The notes under the pieces are model-generated. The model was not told the DNA's origin. It was given only the letters and a program-made list of their open reading frames with translations, and made no database searches. From NCBI GenBank assembly GCA_016213645.1, contig JACQZY010000013.1, forward strand, positions 124,001 through 188,000: 64,000 nucleotides of DNA, given 5' to 3'. The position numbers were made by a program, and so were the translations under genes. Shown in pieces: positions 19,009-26,511 of this stretch. This DNA is from Actinomycetota bacterium (lineage in GTDB: Bacteria; Actinomycetota; Thermoleophilia; Solirubrobacterales; JACPNS01). How positions within the stretch are numbered: position 1 is the stretch's first letter; every line of letters starts with the position of its first letter.

Positions 19009-19856
19009 CGCCCGGCCCCTACGAACAGTACGAATTGATCGCGCGTGAAGAAGCCGACCGCAAGTACAAGAAATGGACGCTGCCACTGATGGGATTCGGC
19101 GCCGCGATCTGCGCGGTGATCGGATATTTTGTCGCCGCCGGTGAGATCGTCGGCGTCGCGGCGGGCGCGGCGATCGGCGTGTTTCTCGGCTACGTGATCC
19201 AGTTCGGCATCAGGCGTACCAGCGCGGGCAACGCCGCCGAGACGCGCTACCGCGCGGACTGGTGCGCCGAGAACGGCTGCACGGTGATCGGCGTGTTCGA
19301 ACCACCAAACGGACCGTTCGCCGACTCCGGCCATCGGCAGCGATCCAGCGACGCGATCCAGGGCACGATCAACGGCCTGCCGACGGTGCTTTACAACTTC
19401 AGTTACTGGACCCGTCAGAGCAACAGCAAAGGCAGCAGCACCGAAACCGAGCATCCGTACAAGATCCTCTGCATCACCGGCGCCACACTGCCGGCCGCAA
19501 GCCTCAGCTTCAGCGAACGCGGCGCACTAAACCGTTTTCGCGTTTTTGACAAGCTCGATTCGGCTCTCACTTCACAGCGCGGCGTGGAGCTTGAGAGCAT
19601 CGAGTTCAATCAGAAGTTCGATCTTGAAGTGAATGACGGCGCCGACGACGTTTGGGTTCGGCGCATATTCGACCCCTCCACGATCGACGCCCTCGTGAAG
19701 GGCAGCGAGGTGATTCCAGACCTGCGGTATTACGACCAGACGTTTTGGTTGGTCGGCAACGGCCACTACGAAGCTCGCGAACTGGACACGATGAAGGCAT
19801 GGCAGGGCACGGCGGTCGCCGGGATCTCAATCCTGACGCGCGTCTCCGCTACTTGA
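19005..19856 (+). CDS. DUF3137-like membrane protein, LemA partner
   Basis: 283 residues; two adjacent membrane helices at about 26-46 and 48-67, then a soluble domain. The segment ELESIEFNQKFDLEVNDGAD followed by WVRRIFDPSTIDAL resembles the core of DUF3137 proteins (ESxEFNxxF...), which are commonly encoded next to lemA. Function unknown. It is translationally coupled to lemA and its last 8 bp overlap the convergent gene downstream. Confidence 0.65.
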   Translation: MTPGPYEQYELIAREEADRKYKKWTLPLMGFGAAICAVIGYFVAAGEIVGVAAGAAIGVFLGYVIQFGIRRTSAGNAAETRYRADWCAENGCTVIGVFEPPNGPFADSGHRQRSSDAIQGTINGLPTVLYNFSYWTRQSNSKGSSTETEHPYKILCITGATLPAASLSFSERGALNRFRVFDKLDSALTSQRGVELESIEFNQKFDLEVNDGADDVWVRRIFDPSTIDALVKGSEVIPDLRYYDQTFWLVGNGHYEARELDTMKAWQGTAVAGISILTRVSAT

Positions 19857-21141
19857 CCGGCCTCACCTTCCACGGGCAGTAACGCTCAACCGTCCTGCCG
19901 CTTGCCGTCCGGCCGCTGCAGACCGGAGCGCCGTCCACCACAAGCGCGGGCTCGAACACCGTGCTTGCTCGAGCCTTGTCCGCATGTCGTAGGACATCCG
20001 CGTTTGCTCCCTGGATGCGATCAGGCCGGTCGATCAAGTAGTTGACTCCGAGCACGCTGGAATTGCGTTTGTCGATCACCAGTTCCGGGCGCGGCACGGC
20101 GTTCGTCAAGGTGACGCCGAAACCGGCGCGTGCCTGGGCGTCTTTCGCGCTGTCGGCCACCTTCACGCCGGAAATCCCGCCGATCATCCGCACGGTGGCG
20201 GCACGCAGCGCCGGTTTGGCGAACGGCGAGCGCAACAGCCCGATCGCAACGTGAAACAGCTCCTCGTCGCCCGATACCGATCGGCCGTCGCGCACCAAGG
20301 GAAACGGCAACGGTTTGCTGCGCAGCCGGGTGGCAAGCGCCTCAGGATCGGCCGGCAGTTCGCGCACCTCGTCGCTTGGCCAAGTGAAGCGGTCAAACCG
20401 CCCAACGTCGGTGTTCACCGTGCTCAGCGCGAGTTCGTCGAAACCGCTGTCGACGCCGGCGAGTCTGAGTTTCGCCGCGGTCGCGGCCTGGTCAGGCGAT
20501 CCATATGTGACGGTCGTGTTCGGAAGCTGGCTTTCTCCACCGACGTGCTCACCATCCATCCACTCGACCGATTCCGACTTGCGCTTGGCAGTCACGGACT
20601 CGGCCGGCAGATCGTCCGCTGTGAGCGACTCTATTTCGCGCTTGCGCCGCGTCTCCGCCCGGCGGTCTCGTTCGACTTGCTCGGCCGTGGCGTCTCCAAA
20701 GTAAACGCGGTCGGGCCGGGACGCGTCGTCGGATCCATCGGCTCCGGCCAGCAGCGCCGCGAGCGTTTTTTCGTCATAGGTGGTGGACATCTCGGCGACG
20801 GTGGCGAATCGGGAAAGCAGGTACTCACCCTGGCCGAGCTGTTCCACCTGCCCTTGCTGGCGTTCGGCCAATCCGGCGATGTCCTCGATGTCGGCCGCCG
20901 TGGCCGGGTGTGAACCGGTCACCATCTGCAGCGTCAAGACCACCAGCAACGCGGCGGCAACCGCGCTGGCCAGCGGTAACGCGAATCTTGGGCCGAAACG
21001 CTCAGGGAACCGTGACCGCCGGCGCGCCGGCGCGCCGGATATCTCGTTCATAAACGATCGGCGCGCCGAGTCAATCGCGTCGGCGTCTGGCTTGGCCACG
21101 TTTTTGCGAACTTCGCGTAGATCCTTCTCCATGTCGTTCAT
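19849..21141 (-). CDS. CU044_5270-like membrane protein, putative anti-sigma partner
   Basis: 430 residues: cytoplasmic N-terminus of about 50 residues, one membrane helix (FALPLASAVAAALLVVLTLQMV), then a large extracellular domain. The segment ELPADPEALATRLRS and the downstream AVRMIGGI/ D-x-GR-like pattern resemble the CU044_5270 family, which usually follows an ECF sigma gene in actinobacteria and probably acts as its membrane-bound partner. Its ATG overlaps the sigma factor stop (ATGA) with GGAGG upstream. A classical zinc-finger anti-sigma HxxxCxxC motif is not visible, so the inhibitory role is inferred from position only. Confidence 0.65.
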   Translation of the reverse strand: MNDMEKDLREVRKNVAKPDADAIDSARRSFMNEISGAPARRRSRFPERFGPRFALPLASAVAAALLVVLTLQMVTGSHPATAADIEDIAGLAERQQGQVEQLGQGEYLLSRFATVAEMSTTYDEKTLAALLAGADGSDDASRPDRVYFGDATAEQVERDRRAETRRKREIESLTADDLPAESVTAKRKSESVEWMDGEHVGGESQLPNTTVTYGSPDQAATAAKLRLAGVDSGFDELALSTVNTDVGRFDRFTWPSDEVRELPADPEALATRLRSKPLPFPLVRDGRSVSGDEELFHVAIGLLRSPFAKPALRAATVRMIGGISGVKVADSAKDAQARAGFGVTLTNAVPRPELVIDKRNSSVLGVNYLIDRPDRIQGANADVLRHADKARASTVFEPALVVDGAPVCSGRTASGRTVERYCPWKVRPVK

Positions 21142-21779
21142 CCACCGACCTCCTGTCGGTTTGACTGACGTGCGTGTTTTTGCTTTTCCGCTTCTAGCCG
21201 ATCGCGGATTTTTTTTCGCGCGCGTGACAGACGTGAGCGCACCGTGCCCTCGGCCGTTCCAATCGCCTCTGCGATCTGTGCTGTTGTCAACTCTGCCCAG
21301 GCAAACATCAGGATCACTTCTCTCTCATCCTTGGAGAGTTTGGCCAATGCCGCAACCAAGGTTCGTCGATCCGCGCCCGCGGCCAGCCGCGCGTCGGTCG
21401 CGGCGGCGAACTCTTCCACGGGGTCAACCCCGCTGCGCGCGTAGGCGCGCAGCTTGCGCACCTCCGTTCGAGCATGGTTGCGAATCAAGTTCGAAGCAAT
21501 GCCGAACAGCCACGGAGCGGCATCCGGTTTGCCCGCGTCGTAGCTGTCACGCGACTTGAACGCCTGCACGAACGTCTCCGACGAAAGCTCATCGGCCAGC
21601 TCCACGCCAAGTCGGCGATGAATGAACTGATGCACAATCGCGTAGTGACGATCGAAGAGTTCGCCGAACGCGTCGGCGTCGTCGATCGAGGCCGCGATCA
21701 GCTCCCCGTCATTCCTCCGCATTCCTGCTGGATCGTCGTGGCGGCGTCTTGCACTCACAGTAGATCCCTCTTTGTACAC
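21138..21779 (-). CDS. ECF-type RNA polymerase sigma-70 factor
   Basis: 213 residues with region 2 (DAFGELFDRHYAIVHQFIHRRLG...ELSSETFVQAF, including the DEL-like recognition helix) and region 4 (LSKDEREVILMFAWAELTTAQIAEAIG then GTVRSRLSRARKKIRDRL). It redirects RNA polymerase to a small regulon. The annotated GTG (21779) is one choice; a second GTG at 21758 has GAGGGA 6 nt upstream and gives a start closer to region 2. Followed by the overlapping membrane partner gene. Two hairpins separate it from the upstream secreted-protein pair, so it probably has its own promoter in or after them. Confidence 0.92.
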   Translation of the reverse strand: MYKEGSTVSARRRHDDPAGMRRNDGELIAASIDDADAFGELFDRHYAIVHQFIHRRLGVELADELSSETFVQAFKSRDSYDAGKPDAAPWLFGIASNLIRNHARTEVRKLRAYARSGVDPVEEFAAATDARLAAGADRRTLVAALAKLSKDEREVILMFAWAELTTAQIAEAIGTAEGTVRSRLSRARKKIRDRLEAEKQKHARQSNRQEVGG

Positions 21780-21808
21780 GACTCCGTTCCTTTATGCGAA
21801 GAACTCTA

Positions 21809-21834
21809 GGGGGCGACCATGGGTGGTCGCCCCC
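21809..21834 (-). terminator. strong hairpin, 11-bp perfect stem
   Basis: GGGGGCGACCA-TGGG-TGGTCGCCCCC folds into an 11-bp stem with a 4-nt loop about 40 nt downstream of the 232-residue membrane protein gene. No U-tract follows on the minus strand (CTAGAGTTCTT). It probably protects or terminates the upstream mRNA, and lies only 30 bp before the sigma gene start. Confidence 0.7.
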
Positions 21835-21848
21835 CAGACCCTTGAATC

Positions 21849-21871
21849 CCAGTCGGCGGACGGACGACTGG
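21849..21871 (-). terminator. second hairpin directly after the stop codon
   Basis: CCAGTCG-GCGGACGGA-CGACTGG, extendable by GAATC/GATTC with one bulged base to about 11 bp. It begins immediately after the stop of the membrane protein gene and forms a tandem pair with the hairpin at 21809-21834. Confidence 0.6.
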
Positions 21872-21873
21872 AT

Positions 21874-22572
21874 TCACTTCCCGGAGCAGCCAGCTCCCAC
21901 TGCACAGGCACGAGCCGGCCCCGCTCGCAGGAAGTTCAAATCAATCGTTCCAGCGGCCGTCCGCACGCTGGAGGAGACCGGCAGCCTTGCCGCGGCCACG
22001 TTTCCGTCAACGGCAAGAGTCGTTGAATCGCCGGTGGAGTCGGTGGCCTCGGGAGCCGTGGCTCCATCGGGCACCATCGCCGCGACCACGGCGTCTGAAG
22101 CGTCCCCGGTCGGATCCGCCAGCACCGCGATTGCGCGTCCGGCGTCGATGTCGTCCTCTGTCGAGCAGCTCGATCCGTAGCCGTCGACCGGGTCTGGGAT
22201 GAAGATGCACACCTGGTCACCGGCCGGGGCAATCCAGACGTGATCGGAAGATCCGTCAACCGACGCCGGGCGCGCCATGTTGAAATCCGCGACGGCGAGC
22301 GCTCCGCGACGCTCAGCGAACGAAGCGTCGAGTCGCGCGCGTTCGGCCTGATACCGGCCGGGCAACTCGTGCGTAAACGCGCTGAATCGCCGGGACGCAC
22401 CTTGCAGCGACGCATTTGAAGGCGAGTCCGCGGCGCTGACCGCCGAGCTCGGTGCTGCCGCCATCAAACCGACAACGACGACTGCGACAATGCTCGCAAC
22501 CACGAGAACCGCCAGCGCGGCGGCTCCCAGAAGAATTTTCAGGCGGCCCCTGGTGATGGCGTTGACGTCCAC
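21874..22572 (-). CDS. unrecognised single-pass membrane or secreted protein
   Basis: 232 residues not assigned to any family. Basic N-terminus, one long membrane helix (about 11-40, LKILLGAAALAVLVVASIVAVV), then an extracellular domain with a helical stretch (RRFSAFTHELPGRYQAERARL), DHVWIAPAGDQVCIFIPDP, a Cys pair (QVC...SSC) and a second pair near the C-terminus (ACAVGAGC). Its start lies 12 nt after the stop of the secreted 150-residue protein gene, so the two are one transcript, ended by the two hairpins at 21809-21871. A surface display, processing or receptor partner of the small secreted protein is possible, but that is only inference from linkage. Confidence 0.7.
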   Translation of the reverse strand: MDVNAITRGRLKILLGAAALAVLVVASIVAVVVVGLMAAAPSSAVSAADSPSNASLQGASRRFSAFTHELPGRYQAERARLDASFAERRGALAVADFNMARPASVDGSSDHVWIAPAGDQVCIFIPDPVDGYGSSCSTEDDIDAGRAIAVLADPTGDASDAVVAAMVPDGATAPEATDSTGDSTTLAVDGNVAAARLPVSSSVRTAAGTIDLNFLRAGPARACAVGAGCSGK

Positions 22573-22584
22573 GAGAATCGGCTC

Positions 22585-23037
22585 CTAGTAGCTCGCGTGA
22601 GCGTTTGAGGTGGCACCGGAGTTGCTGCCTGAATAGCCGGCGGCGGCACGCGCGTTTGTGGTTCCGTTGTAGCTGTGACCAACTGCGTTCCAACCCCATA
22701 TGAAGCTGGCGTAACCCCAGGCACCCGCTCCCATCCACCGATCGCCGGTACCGGCGTAAGACACGTAGCTGAGAATGTTGTAGTGATAACGCGTGTTGAT
22801 CACATAGCTCTGGTTGTAGATGAAGCAACTGATGCAGTAGCGGTCCTGCGCCGCGCTGGCCGAACTCGGCGTGCCGAACGCGGCTAAGGCGAGGACTGCG
22901 GAAACCAGAAACACCCGCAAGCGTCGTCTCGACACGACACCGCGTGACGCGGGTCCTCTCGAAGAAAGGGGGGAGTGTCCTGCCGTCTTTTGAACGGCCG
23001 ACGAGGTGCCCCCGGTTTTCCGCAAAAACCTCCTCAC
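22585..23037 (-). CDS. small secreted Tyr/Asn/Trp-rich protein, unrecognised
   Basis: 150 residues with a late signal peptide (RRRLRVFLVSAVLALAAFGTPSSASA, cleavage after Ala-Ser-Ala near 62). The mature chain of about 88 residues is rich in Tyr, Asn, Ser, Gly and Trp, with one Cys pair (YCISC) at its start and a WMGAGAWGYAS core. No family recognised; the layout faintly recalls lactococcin-972-type bacteriocins but lacks convincing motif agreement. The GTG at 23037 contains a GAGGAGG sequence itself, and a GTG about 34 codons in would give a normal-length signal peptide, so the start is uncertain. Leads the operon with the 232-residue membrane protein. Confidence 0.6.
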   Translation of the reverse strand: MRRFLRKTGGTSSAVQKTAGHSPLSSRGPASRGVVSRRRLRVFLVSAVLALAAFGTPSSASAAQDRYCISCFIYNQSYVINTRYHYNILSYVSYAGTGDRWMGAGAWGYASFIWGWNAVGHSYNGTTNARAAAGYSGSNSGATSNAHASY

Positions 23038-23079
23038 ATATGGTTATTTGCCGATCGCCGAAATCTGTTGCAACTATTT

Positions 23080-23092
23080 TTAGGTAACTTAA
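23080..23092. promoter_or_regulatory. TTAGGTAACTTAA partial palindrome in divergent promoter
   Basis: A 13-bp imperfect palindrome with TTA...TAA ends, in the AT-rich gap between the secreted protein gene and the divergent GST gene. Its half-site TTAGG is shared with the feoB operator 3.4 kb away. It might be a second weak DtxR-like site. Confidence 0.25.
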
Positions 23093-23127
23093 GATCGGTA
23101 GTTGGCGGGATGCTCACGGTTCGCGGA

Positions 23128-23133
23128 TAGGCT
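23128..23133 (+). promoter_or_regulatory. -10 element of GST-like gene
   Basis: TAGGCT lies 5 nt before a GTG and 8 nt before the adjacent ATG; either gives a leaderless transcript. Confidence 0.5.
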
Positions 23134-23138
23134 CGCCT

Positions 23139-23891
23139 GTGATGCGAGTGGATCTCTACGTGTTTGCAGGATCTCATCCCTGCGAGGCCGTGATGGCGGC
23201 CGCGCGGTACAAATCGATCGAGTACCGCCACATCGAGTTGGTGCCGGTGTGGCACCGCTTCTTTATGCTCGCGCGTTTTCGCAAGGGAACAGTGCCCGGC
23301 ATGATTGCCGACGGACGCAAAGTCGTCGGCACGCGGGAGATCATGCGCGCGTTCGATCAAATGCAGGTGGAGCCACCGTTGCTGCCCGCCGATCCGGCCC
23401 TTTGCGCGGCCGTGGAGGAGGCCGAAGGCTGGGGCGAACGTGTGCTTCAGGACATCGGGCGTCGATTGATCTGGAGCCACTTCAAGCGCGACACATCAAC
23501 CTTGAAGGCGTGGGCCGCTACCGCCCCCGACCCGCGCGTACGACGCGTCAAAACCGCGTTCGCCGTACCAATCGCACGAATCGCCGCGACGGCGAACAAG
23601 GCAAGCGACGCCAACGTTCGCAACGACCTCGCGGCGCTGCCCGGCCTGCTTGACCGTGTCGACGAACTGATTGAACAAGGTGTGATCGGCGGCGCGTCAC
23701 CAAACGCGGCCGACTTTCAGATTCTGTCGTCAATCGGCCTCTGGACGATGATGCACGACCTAAGGTCCGCGATCGTCGATCGTCCCTGCGGGCTCGCCGC
23801 GGCGCGACTGTTTCCGATGTACACCGACAGTGTGCCGGGAGGGGTGCTGCCGCCGGAGTGGCTGGCGCCGCTGCGCGCCGCTACTCCGTGA
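23139..23891 (+). CDS. glutathione S-transferase family protein (thioredoxin-fold N-terminus)
   Basis: 250 residues. N-terminal thioredoxin-like domain with MRVDLYVFAGSHPCEAVMAAARYK, EYRHIELVP, the cis-proline motif GTVPGMI and GTREIMRAF; a helical C-terminal domain follows, with PNAADFQILSSIGLW (the usual A-D-x-x-x GST helix). Actinobacteria make mycothiol rather than glutathione, so the thiol partner is unknown. Starts with GTG-ATG; the second codon may be the true start. Its 3' end overlaps the convergent feoA-like gene by 11 bp. Confidence 0.75.
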   Translation: MMRVDLYVFAGSHPCEAVMAAARYKSIEYRHIELVPVWHRFFMLARFRKGTVPGMIADGRKVVGTREIMRAFDQMQVEPPLLPADPALCAAVEEAEGWGERVLQDIGRRLIWSHFKRDTSTLKAWAATAPDPRVRRVKTAFAVPIARIAATANKASDANVRNDLAALPGLLDRVDELIEQGVIGGASPNAADFQILSSIGLWTMMHDLRSAIVDRPCGLAAARLFPMYTDSVPGGVLPPEWLAPLRAATP

Positions 23892-24402
23892 CGAGTACGG
23901 CCTGGCCGTCCTCGATCACGATCGCACGAGCGATGTCGGCCTCGAATGCGAGGTCAACATGGTCCACGCGAACGACGGTGACGGGCTTTTGCTGCACGAC
24001 CTCGACTTCGCGGCCACTGGCAATGCCGTAGGCCTGAAGATGTTCGCGCCAGGCGTCGGCGTCGTCGTTGATGAAGCAGACGCGTACGCAATCGCCGGGG
24101 CAGGCATCCGCCAGCGTCGGCTCCCCGCATGGCGGGGTGCCGGCGGCGCGTAGGCGTCGGCGCTCAGCGGCGGCGGCGGCCTTCTCGCGCCGCGCGTTCA
24201 AGCGCCTGCCGATCGATTCGGTGACTGAATTCGCCATCCGTGCCAGAACAGACCGCGAAGGGTCGGGCATGCTGTAACCACAATTAGGACAACAGGCCAG
24301 GATGCAGCTGCCGTTTACGGGGCAGCCCGAGCAACCGACGTGACCGGCCGGGTCGAAGTTCGTGCCACACATACCGCAGTCGATCGTCGCCACCGCGCTC
24401 AT
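23881..24402 (-). CDS. feoA: FeoA-domain protein with N-terminal Cys-rich zinc-ribbon-like segment
   Basis: 173 residues. The first 45 residues carry eight cysteines (C9xxC12, C24xxC27, C33, C37-C38, C41), probably binding zinc or iron; then a basic helical linker; then a FeoA/SH3-like domain from about 93 (ADACPGDCVRVCFIN...GIASGREVEVVQQKP...LAFEADIARAIVIE). FeoA acts with FeoB in Fe2+ uptake at the cytoplasmic face. Its start directly abuts the feoB stop (0 nt), so it is the last gene of the feoB transcript. The Cys-rich head may replace the missing FeoC-type partner (inference). Confidence 0.8.
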   Translation of the reverse strand: MSAVATIDCGMCGTNFDPAGHVGCSGCPVNGSCILACCPNCGYSMPDPSRSVLARMANSVTESIGRRLNARREKAAAAAERRRLRAAGTPPCGEPTLADACPGDCVRVCFINDDADAWREHLQAYGIASGREVEVVQQKPVTVVRVDHVDLAFEADIARAIVIEDGQAVLVTE

Positions 24403-26400
24403 CTACGCCACGCCCCCCCAACCCACGACGGTAAGCACGCGGTGCACGATGCCTCCGATCAGGAATGCCAGCGGAAAGACCAGCGCGACCATCGCGGTGG
24501 CCGTGCGGGCGCCGCGCTCGCGCGCGATCATCAGCACACTCGCCACGCAGGGGATGAAAAGCGTGATCGTGACCATCGCCACCACCACCTGTTCGGGCGT
24601 GAGCATGTTTTGCTGGTGCATCACAAAAAGTCCGGTGGCGCCAAAGTCGCGGCGCAGGAAACCCAGCATGAAAGCCGCGCTCGCGGCGGCAGGCAATCCC
24701 AGCCAGCCGGTCACCAGCGGCCGACCGGCGTTGATAATCGCCGGCAACGCGCCGATCTCGTGCAGCACGAACAGCGCAGCGGTTCCGGCAACGAACAACG
24801 GGATCACCTCGCGCAAATACCACTCCAGGCGCGTCAGCGTCTTGGTCATCACGTTTCCGATGCTCGGCCGGCGCAGCGGCGGCATCTCCACCAGCAGCGT
24901 GGTGCGCTCGCCGGGGATCAGGCGTGAGGCAATCGCGCCGACCGCGATCAGCACGGTCACGATCACGCCGGTCCAGATCAACGTGGCCGCCAGCGAAAGC
25001 GATCCAAGCATGCCCAGCACCACGCCCAGCTGCGCAGAACAAGGAACTGCGAGTGCCAGCAGCAGAATCGCCAGCAGTCGGTCGCGTTTGGTTTCGAGAA
25101 TGCGGGTGGTGAGCGTGGCCATCGTGACGCAGCCAAGACCCAGCACCATCGGCAGCACGGCCTTGCCGTTCAGCCCCATCACGCGAAACATACGGTTGCT
25201 GATAACCGTCATGCGCGAGAGATAACCGCTGTCCTCAAGCATGCTGAACGCGATGAAGAAGGTAGTGACGATCGGCAGTACCAGCGCAAGCGCGTAGGTC
25301 ATTCCCATCGTCCAGATTCCGTAGTCGCCGACGAAGAAGTCCGCCACCAGCCGGCTGGGGATCAGCGCGTTCACCTGATCCACGATCCACGGATTTACGA
25401 TCTTGCCGAACAGGCCACTCTCGATGTGCCCCACCAGCGTCCCGGCGCCGAACACACCGACGAACCAGTAAATGCCGTAAAGCACCGCCGCCAGAATCGG
25501 CCAACCCCATACTCGGTGCGTGGTCATGCGAGTGAGCCATGCCATACCGCGGGATCCGGAGGCTGAACTGCTGAGAACGTCGGGGATCAGCCCGTCAACC
25601 CAATCCAGGCGTGCCAGCTGAACTACGGTGGAGACCGTCTCGCCGAGTTCCTCGACGAGCCGCGCGCGAAGTTCGGTCAGCTCGCGCAGCACCGGAGGCT
25701 CGACATTGTTCTCCACCCATTCATCGGCGCTGGAGTCGGCACTCAGCCACAACAGCGCAACCGCGCGCGGTTGCAGCGAAGTCCGCGGCAACAGCGGCAC
25801 GCAGGTCTCGACCACACGCTCGATCGCGGCCGGATATTTGATCTGAAACTCCGGCGCGGATGGCGCGCCCATATCGGCGACGAGTTGGTCGACGCCGCGT
25901 CCCGTGGTGGCCACGGTCGGGCAGACGTTGATGCCGGTGCGCTTTGAGAGCGCGCCGAAGTCCACCTTCACTCCGGCCTGTTCAGCTTCGTCAAGCATGT
26001 TCAGCGCCAGCACCATCGGCAGACCGAGCTCCGCGATCTGCGCGGTCAGCAACAGCGTGCGGCGAAGATTTTTCGCGTCGCCGACCTGGACGACCGCATT
26101 AAGCGGTTCGGTCAGCAGCACTCGCGTGGTGACCGCCTCGTCCTCGCTACGTGCGGGGATCGAGACAACTCCGGGCGTATCGACGATCGTGACGCCCGGG
26201 ATCTCACGCGCCGAGCCGCGCGTCATCTCGACGGTCGTGCCCGGGTAATTGGAGACCATCACGTAGCGGCCGGTGAGGCGCTTGAAGAGGACCGACTTGC
26301 CGACATTCGGGTTGCCGACCAACGCGATGCTGCCGCCTTCGGCGGCTGCGGTGCCGCCCGCTGAATGACAGCTGGCTTTTGACTCCGTCGCTGTACTCAC
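24403..26400 (-). CDS. feoB: ferrous iron transporter FeoB
   Basis: 665-residue GTPase-coupled Fe2+ permease. G1 GNPNVGKS (29-36), switch region with SNYPGTTVE, G3 DTPG, G4-like NMLD, then the helical spacer and the membrane domain with two Gate-type repeats (LPIVTTFFIAFSMLEDSGYLSR and LPMVLGLGCVTMATLTTR; later VFMLGFLRRDFGA and IPCVASVLMIARE). The start is a GTG without a clear Shine-Dalgarno; an 18-codon ORF ends across it. DtxR/IdeR-like boxes cover its promoter, and the regulator is encoded immediately upstream. Confidence 0.96.
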   Translation of the reverse strand: MSTATESKASCHSAGGTAAAEGGSIALVGNPNVGKSVLFKRLTGRYVMVSNYPGTTVEMTRGSAREIPGVTIVDTPGVVSIPARSEDEAVTTRVLLTEPLNAVVQVGDAKNLRRTLLLTAQIAELGLPMVLALNMLDEAEQAGVKVDFGALSKRTGINVCPTVATTGRGVDQLVADMGAPSAPEFQIKYPAAIERVVETCVPLLPRTSLQPRAVALLWLSADSSADEWVENNVEPPVLRELTELRARLVEELGETVSTVVQLARLDWVDGLIPDVLSSSASGSRGMAWLTRMTTHRVWGWPILAAVLYGIYWFVGVFGAGTLVGHIESGLFGKIVNPWIVDQVNALIPSRLVADFFVGDYGIWTMGMTYALALVLPIVTTFFIAFSMLEDSGYLSRMTVISNRMFRVMGLNGKAVLPMVLGLGCVTMATLTTRILETKRDRLLAILLLALAVPCSAQLGVVLGMLGSLSLAATLIWTGVIVTVLIAVGAIASRLIPGERTTLLVEMPPLRRPSIGNVMTKTLTRLEWYLREVIPLFVAGTAALFVLHEIGALPAIINAGRPLVTGWLGLPAAASAAFMLGFLRRDFGATGLFVMHQQNMLTPEQVVVAMVTITLFIPCVASVLMIARERGARTATAMVALVFPLAFLIGGIVHRVLTVVGWGGVA

Positions 26401-26453
26401 AGCGCGAATCCGTTCGTCGATGTGCCGTGAATGCGGCGAGGGGAGAAGTTCAT
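26397..26453 (-). CDS. 18-codon upstream ORF overlapping the feoB start
   Basis: ATG at 26453 (minus strand) opens a frame MNFSPRRIHGTSTNGFAL whose TGA overlaps the feoB GTG (CTGTGAG). A -10 element TAGGCT lies 8 nt before the ATG, so this small ORF would sit at the very 5' end of a leaderless mRNA and feoB, which has no ribosome site of its own, would be translated by termination-reinitiation. Coding status is inferred only from this geometry. Confidence 0.4.
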   Translation of the reverse strand: MNFSPRRIHGTSTNGFAL

Positions 26454-26454
26454 G

Positions 26455-26489
26455 TTCGGTTAGCCTAACACGATATTAGGCCGACCTAA
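26455..26489. promoter_or_regulatory. tandem DtxR/IdeR-type boxes over the feoB promoter
   Basis: Box 1 (26455-26473) contains the palindrome GTTAGCCTAAC and matches most of the IdeR consensus TTAGGTTAGGCTAACCTAA. Box 2 (26476-26489) is TTAGG-CCGA-CCTAA. Box 1 covers the minus-strand -10 hexamer TAGGCT; box 2 covers the expected -35 region. A further related sequence (TTAGGCCGAAC) lies at 26517-26525 in the end of the regulator gene, and a 13-bp palindrome AGAAATTATTTCT follows at 26489-26501. This arrangement fits repression of feoB by the adjacent DtxR-like protein. Confidence 0.75.
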
Positions 26490-26511
26490 GAAATTATTTC
26501 TCGCCGGTCTT

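Noticed and set aside
22585-23037. Secreted protein as a lactococcin-972-type bacteriocin
   Set aside because: Only a loose likeness in composition and a W-x-GAG-x-W stretch; the neighbouring membrane protein is not like the known immunity/ABC genes, and the Cys pair does not fit.
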